Notes: generated from the sequence alone by a model not told the origin. Counted from the stretch's first letter, positions 50,804-60,401 are shown. The stretch is 64,000 nucleotides of DNA from Sulfurovum sp. UBA4779 (GCA_002403155.1 DHHF01000011.1:1-64000), one strand, 5' to 3'. Made by a program: numbers and translations.

Positions 50804-51453
50804 AGTATATAGAAGATAAACTAGAAGCGATGGATGAATATTTTGCTCCCAAAAAAGCGAGTGAAAAATGGATGGTCATTTTAGGGGTGGCCGGGGTTAT
50901 CAGCTATTTAGCCTATGCGTATTTGCTGCCATATACAGAAAAAATGTATCAAAAAAGCGAAGCAAATAAAAAAAGCATACAAAAAAGCATCGTTGAAAAT
51001 ACGACCTATCTTGATTCGATTACTGTAAATGGGGATCGTAACTATTATGTCAAAAAATTCGAACAGGATATTGTCGACAAAAAACAAACTATTGCCGATT
51101 TAAATTATAAAATAAAATTTATTGACAGCAATCTTGACAAGCTTTCGGATATGTTGTTTAATCAAAAAAGCTGGTCAAAGTTTTTAAATTCTATCACAGA
51201 TAAAGCAGAAGTACAAAATGTTGACATCAGATATATTGCCAACCGCTATATAAACAACAATGGAAATTTCGGGTATGTTTTGGAAGTAGGCGTCGGCTGC
51301 AGGGGCGAATACAAAGGTATCGTAAAGTTTATGAATGAAATCGAACAAAACGTGTTGGTAACCGATATCTACGGCACCAATCTTTCTTTGGATGCCAATT
51401 CATCAAAAGTCAATGCCGATATCAATATCTCAGTATGGGGGATTAATCATTGA
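50800..51453 (+). CDS. PilO-like assembly protein
   Basis: 217 residues. One membrane helix (about 26-44), a periplasmic coiled coil (about 55-110) and a C-terminal ferredoxin-like domain with Val-Gly-Cys-Arg-Gly-Glu-Tyr-Lys-Gly-Ile-Val-Lys-Phe-Met near residue 165. This is the PilO/GspM plan. Overlaps the PilM-N-like gene by 4 bases and the next by one base. Probable role: inner-membrane alignment complex with PilN. Confidence 0.72.
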   Translation: MKYIEDKLEAMDEYFAPKKASEKWMVILGVAGVISYLAYAYLLPYTEKMYQKSEANKKSIQKSIVENTTYLDSITVNGDRNYYVKKFEQDIVDKKQTIADLNYKIKFIDSNLDKLSDMLFNQKSWSKFLNSITDKAEVQNVDIRYIANRYINNNGNFGYVLEVGVGCRGEYKGIVKFMNEIEQNVLVTDIYGTNLSLDANSSKVNADINISVWGINH

Positions 51454-51860
51454 TGAAAAAAATTATTTTTATATTTTCCGGCATCATAGTATGTGCTTCT
51501 GCTGATCTTTCTGTCAAGCAGATTGAAGAGATGGTTGCTCAAATTCATCAAAAAAGAGAAGGGGTGAAGCTTGAAACCCTAGAAAAAACAAAAGAGCCTT
51601 TTGTTGTCCTTTCCAATGAGGACAATAGAACCGCTTTTATGACTCCCGAAGCAGAAAAAGAAGCAAAAATGTCTTTGCACGGGATTATGAACGGCAAAGC
51701 ATATATCAATGATGCTTGGTTTAGTGTTGGCGACAAAGTGATGGGGTATACGTTAAAATATGTTGGCAAAAACGGTGTAGTGTTGAGAAATGCCAATCAG
51801 ATCAAAAAATTATTTCTTCATAAAAAAAGAAATGATCTTATCATGGTAGAAGGAAGGTAA
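51453..51860 (+). CDS. PilP-like periplasmic protein
   Basis: 135 residues with a signal peptide (about 1-17) and a small beta domain near the end, with Val-Gly-Asp-Lys-Val-Met-Gly-Tyr and Asn-Gly-Val-Val-Leu-Arg, the pattern seen in PilP/GspC homology regions that bind secretins. It lies directly before the secretin gene, which fits. The ATG at 51453 overlaps the PilO stop by one base; a TTG three bases earlier is possible. Sequence similarity is weak. Confidence 0.65.
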   Translation: MKKIIFIFSGIIVCASADLSVKQIEEMVAQIHQKREGVKLETLEKTKEPFVVLSNEDNRTAFMTPEAEKEAKMSLHGIMNGKAYINDAWFSVGDKVMGYTLKYVGKNGVVLRNANQIKKLFLHKKRNDLIMVEGR

Positions 51861-51861
51861 A

Positions 51862-53448
51862 ATGAAACAGATTCAAAAGAAAGGGATAGGCTTTTTTATT
51901 GCGTTTGGTTTGTTGTTGGGAATATTTAGTTCTTTAAATGCAGGAGAATGTTCCACAAAACTGTTTAGCGTTACAGTTGACAGCAAACTAAGCATCAGCG
52001 ATGTGATTGAAAATCTTGCAGATACATGCGGCTTGTCGGTCATTGTAAAAGATGATGCGGCAAAAATGAGAATGAATAAGAAGCTTTATTATGTAAAATT
52101 GAAAAATACCACATTAAACGGCTTTTTAAATACGATTCTTCAAGACAATGACCTTCATTATATATTGAGCGGCAATAAGCTGGAAATTTCCTATCTGATC
52201 ACCCGCACGTTCCGTATTCATTACATCTCAGGCAAAAGGACAGGAAAAAGCAATGCGCATGTCACCATTGCCAATGCAAGCAATGCGGTCAGTTCAAACG
52301 GAGGATCGACTCAGGATGCGGGAATAGGCGCAACAAGCAGGACAGGTATCTCTATTGAAAGCAATGATGAATTTGTGTTTTGGCAAACGGTTGAAAAAGA
52401 AGTTCAGCGCATTCTCATAGGTGCCGGAGACGGAAGTACGCATTATACCAAAACAGGCCAAGGATGGACGGGCCCTGACGGCCAGATGTGGGAGTATAAT
52501 CCTTTGGCTCCGATTATCAACCCAGAAGCGGGGATGGTGACGGTGACAGGGACCAATAGACAAATCAACAGGGTTGCACACTATATAGGAACGCTTTCTG
52601 AGCAGATTAAGTCGCAAGTACTGATCGATGTGCGCATTTTAACCGTCACTTTTGATGACAGTAAAACAACCGGCGTAGATTGGTCTCAGCTTTACGGGCT
52701 GCAGAATGTTACGGTCAACTCTTTGGCAATGGCACAAAAAAATATAAGTTCCTATACCTGGGATACAGAAGACGGTATCACAGAAGCAGAATTTATGCCG
52801 GGTACGCAGCCGCGCAATGCGCAGCTGATAAGTGTCACGGGGCAAACAGATGTTTCGGACGTGATCAAATTTTTAGGGACACAAGGGGATGTAAAATCCA
52901 TCTCAAGCCCAAGAGTGATGACACTGAATAATCAGCCCGCACTGATCAGTGTCGGGAAAGAGTTGTTCTATAAGATAAAATCAGCCACCACCACTACAAG
53001 CGGAGGAGGCACAAGTGCGGCCGAAGGCGAGCTTGTCGATTCTGTGTTTGCGGGAATCTTGCTTGATATTACACCGGAGATTGATTCAAATGGTATCATT
53101 ACATTAAAAATCAACCCTTCCATTTCTGATACGGTAGAGGCGGTACAAAGCGATACGGGTGTGAGAACGATCCCGCCGGATCTTATCAGAAGACAGATTG
53201 CCTCAGTGATTAAGGTCAAAGACGGCGAACATGCAATATTGGGCGGATTGATTTCTTCTAAATCCGGTATCCAAATCAATAAAGTGCCGTTGTTGGGCGA
53301 TTTGCCGCTGTTAGAGTATGCATTCAAAAATGAAAAGAAGATCAATACGATCGAAGAGTTGGTCTTGATCATTACGCCTCATGTGGTAAAAAATTCTAAA
53401 TCCGTCTCTTTAAAAGACTTGGGTTATTCAAAAGTTAATGAAAAGTAG
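51862..53448 (+). CDS. mshL: Secretin (PilQ/MshL/CtsD type)
   Basis: Outer-membrane channel of the pilus or DNA-uptake machine. 528 residues. Signal peptide (about 1-27), an STN-like domain (about 35-110), a Ser/Gly-rich variable part (about 125-165), and the secretin core from about residue 240. The core includes Val-Arg-Ile-Leu-Thr-Val near 254 and Val-Pro-Leu-Leu-Gly-Asp-Leu-Pro-Leu-Leu-Glu near 475. Order secretin-ATPase-X-GspE-GspF matches ctsD-ctsP-ctsX-ctsE-ctsF of Campylobacter jejuni, needed for natural transformation. MSHA-pilus nomenclature fits equally. Confidence 0.88.
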   Translation: MKQIQKKGIGFFIAFGLLLGIFSSLNAGECSTKLFSVTVDSKLSISDVIENLADTCGLSVIVKDDAAKMRMNKKLYYVKLKNTTLNGFLNTILQDNDLHYILSGNKLEISYLITRTFRIHYISGKRTGKSNAHVTIANASNAVSSNGGSTQDAGIGATSRTGISIESNDEFVFWQTVEKEVQRILIGAGDGSTHYTKTGQGWTGPDGQMWEYNPLAPIINPEAGMVTVTGTNRQINRVAHYIGTLSEQIKSQVLIDVRILTVTFDDSKTTGVDWSQLYGLQNVTVNSLAMAQKNISSYTWDTEDGITEAEFMPGTQPRNAQLISVTGQTDVSDVIKFLGTQGDVKSISSPRVMTLNNQPALISVGKELFYKIKSATTTTSGGGTSAAEGELVDSVFAGILLDITPEIDSNGIITLKINPSISDTVEAVQSDTGVRTIPPDLIRRQIASVIKVKDGEHAILGGLISSKSGIQINKVPLLGDLPLLEYAFKNEKKINTIEELVLIITPHVVKNSKSVSLKDLGYSKVNEK

Positions 53449-54250
53449 ATATGAAATCGCTAAAAATGTATTCATCGATTCGATTGATATCGATGACTAC
53501 ATAGAACTTGATTCTGCCGGCTCTGCACTGGGAAGGCTGGAGCAGAGTTTGGATAAGCCATTGAAAATGATCTTGCTTTTTGGCAAACCGGGAACAGGCA
53601 AGAGCATACTCCTCAACCGTATTTTTACAAAATTAAAACACCGAAAAGAGATATATTATTTTGATACGCCTTCAATTACCGAAAAAGAGTTTTTTCATAA
53701 ATTGTTTAAGGTTTTAACCAAGCAGGATTTGCCGCGCAATACCGAAGTCAATTTTTCTGCATTGGTGAATTTTTGCAAAGATTTAAGAGGCAAAAGAGAG
53801 ATTGTTATCCTTCTGGATGAAGCTCAAATGTACGGTCCTCAGATCATGGAGAAGATCAGGCTTCTCTCAGACAGCAGAAGTGTAAAATTTGTTGTTTCTT
53901 TGCATAAAACGGAAGATGAAGATCTTATTGCAAAAGAGCATTTTCAGTCTCGTATCTGGGAGGTTATCGAGCTAAAAAATGCAACGAAAGAAGACTTAAC
54001 AGCCTATATTCATAAAAAATTGCTTAAAAGAAATCTTTATGAAATTGCAAACAGCATCAAAGAAAAAGAGATGAGGCTTATTCATACTTTTACAAAAGGA
54101 AATTACAGAGAATGCAATAAGCTGATTTTTACAATTTTTGAAATTTGCGAATATTATGATAAAAATGAACCGATCAAAATCAATTATGAAAAAATACAAA
54201 AACGTATTATTGAAATGGCAGCAATCAAATTAGGATATATCCATGTATGA
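53438..54250 (+). CDS. ExeA/MshM/CtsP-like ATPase
   Basis: AAA-type ATPase of 270 residues. Walker A Gly-Lys-Pro-Gly-Thr-Gly-Lys-Ser is near residue 48 and Walker B Val-Ile-Leu-Leu-Asp-Glu-Ala-Gln near 124. Proteins of this group (ExeA, MshM, and CtsP in Campylobacter) help secretin assembly or transformation. No membrane helix or peptidoglycan-binding domain is seen, so it differs from full-length ExeA. Overlaps the secretin gene by 11 bases and the next gene by 8. Confidence 0.83.
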   Translation: MKSRYEIAKNVFIDSIDIDDYIELDSAGSALGRLEQSLDKPLKMILLFGKPGTGKSILLNRIFTKLKHRKEIYYFDTPSITEKEFFHKLFKVLTKQDLPRNTEVNFSALVNFCKDLRGKREIVILLDEAQMYGPQIMEKIRLLSDSRSVKFVVSLHKTEDEDLIAKEHFQSRIWEVIELKNATKEDLTAYIHKKLLKRNLYEIANSIKEKEMRLIHTFTKGNYRECNKLIFTIFEICEYYDKNEPIKINYEKIQKRIIEMAAIKLGYIHV

Positions 54251-55037
54251 CATCAAGCATTTGGAAGAAGAATGGAAGAGATATAAAAAGAAAAAAAGAA
54301 GGCCGTGGTATCTTTTTATATCGGCTTTATTGATTATTGCAGGATCAATGGCGGGTTTGGTAGTTTATAAAGATGATCTTTGGCAGCTTTTAAAAGAAAA
54401 GAGCACAAAAAAAGCCAATCTGCAAGTCCAACTTCAAATTCCGCTCCAACCCGAAATCGGAAACGAAACCAACCAAAGTGCTAAAATTAAAAATGAATCC
54501 AACCAAAGCGCCATTCTCATTAACGAACCAATAAGTGCCTTGGAAATTTATCCCCCGAAAGAAAAACAAGATACAGTGACTGCACCTGAAACGTATCTTG
54601 AAGAAAATCCTTACGATAGCGCCAAAGAAGTGCCTGTTTTTGAAGAAGAAGCAACCCCGCAAGCATCGATCGATCAGCCTATTCCTAAGCAAGAAATACA
54701 AAAACAAAAAATACATTTAAATATTGTTGAAACAACAAGTATCTCGGCCTATCAAGAAGTTGAAAAACGTTTTTATGAGTCACGTGATGTGGAAGATGCT
54801 CTTTTTTTGGCAAGAAACTATTTTAATCAAAATAAATATCAAAAAGCAGAATATTGGGCTTTGCAGGCCAATAAAATCAATAATAATATTGAGGAGTCTT
54901 GGATGATATTTATAAAATCCAAACTAAAGCTTGGCAGAAAAAACGAAGCAATGCACACTTTGACGGCGTATATACAAAGAACAGATTCAAAACAAGCAAA
55001 AAAATTACTGGAGCAGATTAAAAATGGTTCTTTGTAG
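54243..55037 (+). CDS. MshN-like membrane protein with TPR tail
   Basis: 264 residues. A basic N-terminus (Lys-Lys-Lys-Lys-Arg-Arg near residue 16) is followed by one membrane helix (about 23-41). A long low-complexity linker rich in Gln, Asn, Pro and Glu spans about 50-160. It holds a short internal repeat (Asn-Gln-Ser-Ala around residues 78 and 90). The C-terminal part (about 175-260) is TPR-like. Position corresponds to ctsX/mshN. Probably an inner-membrane protein reaching into the periplasm. Confidence 0.68.
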   Translation: MYDIKHLEEEWKRYKKKKRRPWYLFISALLIIAGSMAGLVVYKDDLWQLLKEKSTKKANLQVQLQIPLQPEIGNETNQSAKIKNESNQSAILINEPISALEIYPPKEKQDTVTAPETYLEENPYDSAKEVPVFEEEATPQASIDQPIPKQEIQKQKIHLNIVETTSISAYQEVEKRFYESRDVEDALFLARNYFNQNKYQKAEYWALQANKINNNIEESWMIFIKSKLKLGRKNEAMHTLTAYIQRTDSKQAKKLLEQIKNGSL

Positions 55038-55068
55038 AAAAAAATTATTTTTTTATTGTGATCTATAC

Positions 55069-55074
55069 TATAAT
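55069..55074 (+). promoter_or_regulatory. -10 box before the traffic ATPase
   Basis: TATAAT 28 bases before the ATG at 55102, with AAAAAGGAG as ribosome-binding site. This suggests that the ATPase and platform genes can be transcribed separately from the upstream cluster. Confidence 0.5.
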
Positions 55075-55101
55075 TGTAGAGGTATAAAAAGGAGCGGCTA
55101 A

Positions 55102-56838
55102 ATGGTAAAAATCATTGAAATGATGCTTGCTGAAAATATGATTACAAAAGATGCCATCTCTGAGTTGGTAAAAAGCAGGCCTCCTAAAAAAATTTCTATT
55201 GCTAACTTAATCAATGAAAAAATGATTGATTTGCATAGTGTAGAAATATTTTTGGTTAAAAAAATAAGACAGGGTGCTGTTACATTGTCTCAACTAGAAA
55301 TGATTGACGGTATCGATATTGATCCGATTATCAAAGAGGTTGCAAATGTTTTGCATGTTGAATATATTGACTTGGATGAAATTGAAATAGATATGCATCT
55401 TTTTTCAAAATTGCCTTACAGGCAGTTGTTGAAGTTTCACGCAATCCCTATAGAAGAAGGCGAATTGAGCGTATTGGTCGTCTTTGACGATCCGTTGGAT
55501 ATGGCTGCACAAGATGCAATACAGCGGCTTTTCCCAAGGAAACCCTTGCGTATTGCTATTGCGAAGCCTCAAGCGATACAAAAACATTTGCAGCGCCTGG
55601 AGATCAATGAAAGCATTAAAGGATTGGTGGCCGATATTCGTAAAGATTTAAACCAAGAGGAAAATGAAGATGAGGGAGACGAATCCCCTGCGGTACTCAA
55701 ATTGATTGATATTATTCTCAAGTCGGCCATTTATATCGGCGCAAGCGATATCCATCTTGAAGCAAGCGAAAAAAACTGTATCATCAGAGAGCGTGTAGAC
55801 GGATTGTTGCGTCAAAGTTTTACGTTTGATAAAGATATTTTCAGTCCGCTTGCTTCACGTATGAAATTGCTTTCAAATTTGGATATTGCAGAAAAAAGAA
55901 AGCCTCAAGACGGAAGATTCTCAGCTACGATTGCCAAAAAAGAGTTTGACTTTAGGGTGTCGAGTTTGCCCACCATTTATGGCGAATCAATTGTTTTGAG
56001 AATTTTGGACAAATCCAAAGCGATGATACGTTTGGAAGAAGCCGGGATGAGTAAATTCTGCTATGACAGGTTTTCTCAATCAATCAAAGTCCCTTATGGG
56101 ATTATCTTGGTAACAGGACCGACAGGATCAGGTAAGACGACAACGCTTTACGGTGCACTCAATGCCATTAAAGACATCAAAGATAAAATTATCACCGTTG
56201 AAGACCCGGTAGAATATCAGCTGAGCGGGCTTCAGCAAGTTCAAGTGCATGCCGCCATCGGACTAACGTTTGCCAATGTTTTACGATCGATACTCAGGCA
56301 AGACCCCGACAAGATCATGATCGGGGAGATTCGAGACCAGGAAACCTTGCGTATTGCCATACAGGCTGCTTTGACGGGACATTTGGTTCTTTCTACTTTG
56401 CATACGAATGATGCGTTATCAGCGGTGATTAGAATTTTGGATATGGGGATAGAGTCCTACCTCGTAAGCGGCGCGCTGATTGCCATACAGGCACAAAGGC
56501 TTGTAAGAAAAATATGCAAACACTGCAAAGAAGAGACGGTATTGCCCGAATCCCTTTTGAAAAATATTCGGGACTATCTTCCTGAAAATCCTGTTTTTTA
56601 CAAAGGTGTAGGATGCAAAGAGTGCGGACACAGCGGTTATGCCGGACGGGAGATGATTTCGGAAGTATTGACGATCAGTGAAACTTTTTCCAGGATGATT
56701 GCAGCTGGGGCATCAAAAGAGGATATGACGCAGCAAGCCGTCAAAGAAGGATTTGTAACGATGTTTGAAGACGGTATTCATAAAGCGCTGGAAGGGAAAA
56801 CAACAGTAGAAGAAATATATAGGGTGGCAAGGCTGTGA
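55102..56838 (+). CDS. GspE/PilB/MshE-type traffic ATPase
   Basis: 578 residues. An N-terminal T2SSE-N-like part (about 1-150) precedes the ATPase core. Walker A Gly-Pro-Thr-Gly-Ser-Gly-Lys-Thr-Thr-Thr is near residue 338. The Asp box and Walker B, Ile-Met-Ile-Gly-Glu-Ile-Arg-Asp, are near 400, and the His box, Leu-Ser-Thr-Leu-His-Thr-Asn-Asp-Ala, near 430. A tetra-Cys zinc element (Cys-x-x-Cys near 473, Cys-x-x-Cys near 510) is present, as in extension ATPases. It powers assembly of the pilus or pseudopilus. Equivalent of CtsE. The next gene overlaps by one base. Confidence 0.92.
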   Translation: MVKIIEMMLAENMITKDAISELVKSRPPKKISIANLINEKMIDLHSVEIFLVKKIRQGAVTLSQLEMIDGIDIDPIIKEVANVLHVEYIDLDEIEIDMHLFSKLPYRQLLKFHAIPIEEGELSVLVVFDDPLDMAAQDAIQRLFPRKPLRIAIAKPQAIQKHLQRLEINESIKGLVADIRKDLNQEENEDEGDESPAVLKLIDIILKSAIYIGASDIHLEASEKNCIIRERVDGLLRQSFTFDKDIFSPLASRMKLLSNLDIAEKRKPQDGRFSATIAKKEFDFRVSSLPTIYGESIVLRILDKSKAMIRLEEAGMSKFCYDRFSQSIKVPYGIILVTGPTGSGKTTTLYGALNAIKDIKDKIITVEDPVEYQLSGLQQVQVHAAIGLTFANVLRSILRQDPDKIMIGEIRDQETLRIAIQAALTGHLVLSTLHTNDALSAVIRILDMGIESYLVSGALIAIQAQRLVRKICKHCKEETVLPESLLKNIRDYLPENPVFYKGVGCKECGHSGYAGREMISEVLTISETFSRMIAAGASKEDMTQQAVKEGFVTMFEDGIHKALEGKTTVEEIYRVARL

Positions 56839-58088
56839 TGAAATATTTTAATGTAACGATGATGGATAAAGGCAAAAAGCGCCGGGAGCTTATCAGGGCG
56901 AAAGACAAGATGTCTGCAGTCAAATTGGCAAAGCAAAAATTTCCGCAAACTCTGATAGTAAAATCTGAAGAGACATCCGCACCTGCAGGAGAAACTTTAG
57001 GAAATATTTTCCAAGGATTTAGAAAAACGTTTAAAACCAAAGTCCCGATCGATGATAAAATCTCAACCATACGGCAAATAGCGGTAATGACCAATGCGGG
57101 TATCGCGATTACCGATACGCTGCAGGATGTTGCGGAAAATACTCAAAATATACAGCTTAAAGAGATTTATACCGATATTTACAACAATATCAATGCCGGG
57201 AAGAGCATGTCAGAGTCCATGGAGCTTTACCGCAATGAGTTTGGGCATGTGGCGCTTGCTATGACAAAACTGGGAGAGAGGACAGGAAAGGTTTCAGACT
57301 CTTATTATAAGTTAGCTTCTATTTTAGAAAATATACGAAACAATACGGCCAAATTTAAAAAAGCCATCAGAACCCCTTTGATTACACTGGCAGCGATGGC
57401 CATCGCATTTACGATACTTATCATGGTGGTTGTCCCGAAATTTAAAGATATATTTGCAAAATTTAAAGCAGAACTGCCGGTTCCTACACAAATCCTGTTG
57501 ATGCTGGAGCATGCTTTTAGCAATTACGGGCTGTATCTGCTTGCGGGTTTAATTGCAATCATCGTGGCTTTAAAATATTTTTATACCAACAATGAGGATT
57601 TTAAATACAAAATAGACAAAATGATGATTCATCCGTATTTTTATCTTATCAATAAAGCCATTTTTCTTTCCACGATGCATAAATACAATCTTGTGTTTAG
57701 TGAGCTGGTAAAGGCAGGGATCCCTGTTTCTGAAGCGCTCAATACCGCTGTAGGCATGGTGGACAATTTGGCGATTAAAGAGCAATTGCTCAGCGTCAAT
57801 GCCAATATAGGCCGGGGGATGAATCTTGCAGAAGCATTTGAAATAACAGGCCTTTATGAAAATATGCTGCTGCAGATGATCAGGGCAGGAGAGGCGGGCG
57901 GACAGCTTGATTCGATGCTTGAGAAGGTAACGGAATATTACGATATGCAATTTCAAGATCTGATCGATAACCTTGCAACCTATATCGAGCCGATAATGCT
58001 CTTTTTTATCGCAGGATTGGTATTGCTGATGGCATTGGGAATCTTTATGCCGATGTGGGATCTTGGCAAAGCGGTCAAGGGCCACTAA
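56838..58088 (+). CDS. GspF/PilC/MshG-type inner-membrane platform protein
   Basis: 416 residues with the duplicated T2SSF fold: two helical cytoplasmic domains (about 75-195 and 275-395), each followed by membrane helices, with three in total (about 180-200, 230-250 and 385-408). Gly-Glu-Arg-Thr-Gly near residue 148 and Gly-Glu-Ala-Gly-Gly-Gln-Leu near 352 are the family repeats. Equivalent of CtsF. It ends the cluster; no pilin, minor pilin or prepilin peptidase gene follows. Confidence 0.91.
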   Translation: MKYFNVTMMDKGKKRRELIRAKDKMSAVKLAKQKFPQTLIVKSEETSAPAGETLGNIFQGFRKTFKTKVPIDDKISTIRQIAVMTNAGIAITDTLQDVAENTQNIQLKEIYTDIYNNINAGKSMSESMELYRNEFGHVALAMTKLGERTGKVSDSYYKLASILENIRNNTAKFKKAIRTPLITLAAMAIAFTILIMVVVPKFKDIFAKFKAELPVPTQILLMLEHAFSNYGLYLLAGLIAIIVALKYFYTNNEDFKYKIDKMMIHPYFYLINKAIFLSTMHKYNLVFSELVKAGIPVSEALNTAVGMVDNLAIKEQLLSVNANIGRGMNLAEAFEITGLYENMLLQMIRAGEAGGQLDSMLEKVTEYYDMQFQDLIDNLATYIEPIMLFFIAGLVLLMALGIFMPMWDLGKAVKGH

Positions 58089-58127
58089 GATTTGCTGAAT
58101 TTTTTAGCAAATAAAGGCCTCTGTTGA

Positions 58128-58847
58128 TTAGAGCCGATGGTATTTAACGGCTCTTTCCAGATCTTCGGGGGTATCGATACCAAAGCTTTGCGTTTCTACT
58201 TCCGTCATGGCTATCTTGTAGCCGTGGTAAAGCGCACGAAGCTGTTCTAATTTTTCTATATGCTCAAGAGGGGCAGCGCTGAGAGAGCAAAACATCTGCA
58301 GCGACTTGACCGTAAACCCGTAAATGCCTAGATGTCCTTTGTAGCGGTCGAAATGATGGTCCCTGGGGTAGGGTATTTTGGCTCTGGAAAAATAAAGGGC
58401 AATATCATCTTTATCGGTAACGACTTTGACAAGATTAGGATCGTCGGCTTCCGGGTTTGTGATGTTTTTATAGCATGAATTCATCATAATCTCTGTTTCG
58501 TCTTTATTTTTTTTTGTCAAATGGTAGACTGCTTCTACAACATTGGTTTCGATAAATGGTTCATCTCCTTGCACATTGATAATAATTTCATGCTCAGGCA
58601 GCCCAAGTTTCTGTACAGCTTCATAGATGCGGTCCGTGCCGCTTTGATGGTGATCGGATGTCATTACTGCTTTGATGCCGTGCTTATGGGCTATCGCCAT
58701 CACTTCTTGCGAATCCGTGGCAATCACAACTTTATCAATGTCGCCAACCGCCATCGCAGTACGCACTACCATAGGAATACCCCCGATCTCTGCCAATACT
58801 TTATTTGGGAAGCGGCTGGAACCGATGCGGGCCGGAATAATAATCAT
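58128..58847 (-). CDS. kdsB: CMP-KDO synthetase (3-deoxy-manno-octulosonate cytidylyltransferase)
   Basis: Activates KDO with CTP for lipopolysaccharide core synthesis. 239 residues. Ile-Pro-Ala-Arg-Ile-Gly-Ser-Ser-Arg-Phe-Pro-Asn-Lys at the N-terminus is the CTP-binding signature. Asn-Val-Gln-Gly-Asp-Glu-Pro-Phe near residue 92 and His-Leu-Gly-Ile-Tyr-Gly near residue 173 support the call. AAAAGGGG lies upstream, with TATAAT at 58874-58879. Divergent from hemH. Confidence 0.95.
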   Translation of the reverse strand: MIIIPARIGSSRFPNKVLAEIGGIPMVVRTAMAVGDIDKVVIATDSQEVMAIAHKHGIKAVMTSDHHQSGTDRIYEAVQKLGLPEHEIIINVQGDEPFIETNVVEAVYHLTKKNKDETEIMMNSCYKNITNPEADDPNLVKVVTDKDDIALYFSRAKIPYPRDHHFDRYKGHLGIYGFTVKSLQMFCSLSAAPLEHIEKLEQLRALYHGYKIAMTEVETQSFGIDTPEDLERAVKYHRL

Positions 58848-58873
58848 AATATCCCCTTTTATTTTAATGTGTT

Positions 58874-58879
58874 ATTATA
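58874..58879 (-). promoter_or_regulatory. -10 box before kdsB
   Basis: TATAAT on the minus strand 26 bases before the kdsB ATG in the divergent kdsB/hemH gap. Confidence 0.5.
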
Positions 58880-58905
58880 CCATTAGATTTTATAAGGACG
58901 GCTAG

Positions 58906-59844
58906 ATGAGACAGGCGCTTTTTCTTTTAAATATGGGAGGCCCAAACACGATATCCGAAGTCAAGCTTTTTTTGCAAAATATGTTTTCGGATAAAAATAT
59001 TCTCCCTGTAAATCCTCTTGTTCGTAAATTAATTCGAACGATTATTGTCAAAAAAAGATTGCACGAAGCGCAGGAAAATTATGAAGCATTGGGAGGCAAA
59101 TCTCCCTTGCCCGATTTGACCATGAGGCTGATTAAAAAGTTGCAAACGAAATTGGATATGCCGATTTATCCGGCGATGCGATATGTACCGCCATTTGCAG
59201 ACGATGCACTCAAGCAGTGTCGTCAGGATGGCGTGGAAGAGTTGATACTCTTTCCGATGTATCCCCAGTATTCTACGACAACCACACTCTCTTCTGTAGA
59301 AGATATTGAAGCGCGCTGCAAGGCTTTAGGATACAACCCTAAAATTACCGTGATCGATCCGTATTATGACAAATACGGCTATATCAAAGCAAGTGTTGAG
59401 CAAATCATGCAAGCAGCCGAAGGGATTGATACAAAAGAGTATGATCTGCTTCTTTCTGCGCATGGATTGCCCATCAGTATCATCAAGGCGGGTGATCCGT
59501 ATCAAAGACAAGTCGAAGCCAATGTTTCTGTCATCAAAATCTATCTGCATGAACACGGTATCAAATTTCATGACATTAAACTGGTTTATCAGTCCAAAGT
59601 GGGCCCTTCGGCCTGGCTGGAGCCTAGCTTGGCCGATACCTTGCGCAATCCGACCAATAAAAAAGTAGTGATTTATCCTTTGGCCTTTACGATAGATAAT
59701 TCCGAGACTGCATTTGAACTGGATATAGAGCACCGTGAGATTGCCGAAAAGATCAGGTACGAAGATTATATTGTTGCAAAGTGCATGAATGACAGTGACA
59801 GTTTTGTGCAGTTTATTGCAGATCAGGTCAATCTTTTAAGATAA
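58906..59844 (+). CDS. hemH: Ferrochelatase
   Basis: Inserts ferrous iron into protoporphyrin IX, the last step of heme synthesis. 312 residues. Leu-Leu-Asn-Met-Gly-Gly-Pro at the N-terminus, Tyr-Pro-Gln-Tyr-Ser-Thr-Thr-Thr near residue 122, Leu-Ser-Ala-His-Gly-Leu-Pro with the catalytic His near residue 185, and Tyr-Gln-Ser-Lys-Val-Gly-Pro near 228. The Glu-rich C-terminal helix site is at Ser-Glu-Thr-Ala-Phe-Glu-Leu-Asp. AAGGA precedes the ATG. Confidence 0.95.
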   Translation: MRQALFLLNMGGPNTISEVKLFLQNMFSDKNILPVNPLVRKLIRTIIVKKRLHEAQENYEALGGKSPLPDLTMRLIKKLQTKLDMPIYPAMRYVPPFADDALKQCRQDGVEELILFPMYPQYSTTTTLSSVEDIEARCKALGYNPKITVIDPYYDKYGYIKASVEQIMQAAEGIDTKEYDLLLSAHGLPISIIKAGDPYQRQVEANVSVIKIYLHEHGIKFHDIKLVYQSKVGPSAWLEPSLADTLRNPTNKKVVIYPLAFTIDNSETAFELDIEHREIAEKIRYEDYIVAKCMNDSDSFVQFIADQVNLLR

Positions 59845-59846
59845 GT

Positions 59847-60401
59847 ATGCAAACCATCAAAAGAGTAGCGGCTTGTGCCACGGAAGTGAACCGTTCGAAG
59901 TTTCTCTCCTTTCTGGTTCCGATCTGTGAATTTAGCGGATTTCACGAAAAACTCAAAACCCAACACCCCAAAGCCAATCATATCGTTTATGCACTGCGCA
60001 CGCTCAATGAATATGGCCAGACTGTAGAAAACAGCAGCGATGACGGAGAGCCCAAAGGATGTGCGGGCATTCCTGTACTCAATGTGTTAAGAGGCGAGGA
60101 GATGATAGAGTGCGCAGTGCTGATCGTGCGCTATTTTGGCGGCATTAAGCTTGGCACGGGCGGAATGGCAAGGGCCTATGCGCAGGCGGCAAAAGATGTG
60201 TTGGCAGCAGCCGATATCGTACCGTATGAAAAACAAATGATTCATGCGTTTAAGACAAGCTATGGCGATATCAATAAGACAGTGTATCGGCTAAAAAAGG
60301 CTGATATTTGTGAGTTTGAACGTGAGTTTTTGGCAGATTGTGTGAAGTGGAAAGTTACAGGAAGCAAAGAGCATATCGACCGGTTTTTAGACCAAACTTA
60401 A
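59847..60401 (+). CDS. YigZ/IMPACT family protein
   Basis: 184 residues, two bases after hemH. Asp-Asp-Gly-Glu-Pro-Lys-Gly-Cys-Ala-Gly near residue 70 and Val-Arg-Tyr-Phe-Gly-Gly-Ile-Lys-Leu-Gly-Thr-Gly-Gly near 98 are the UPF0029/IMPACT signature. Role in translation or stress is suspected for the family but not proven. It converges with glnK and ends 34 bases from it. Confidence 0.88.
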   Translation: MQTIKRVAACATEVNRSKFLSFLVPICEFSGFHEKLKTQHPKANHIVYALRTLNEYGQTVENSSDDGEPKGCAGIPVLNVLRGEEMIECAVLIVRYFGGIKLGTGGMARAYAQAAKDVLAAADIVPYEKQMIHAFKTSYGDINKTVYRLKKADICEFEREFLADCVKWKVTGSKEHIDRFLDQT

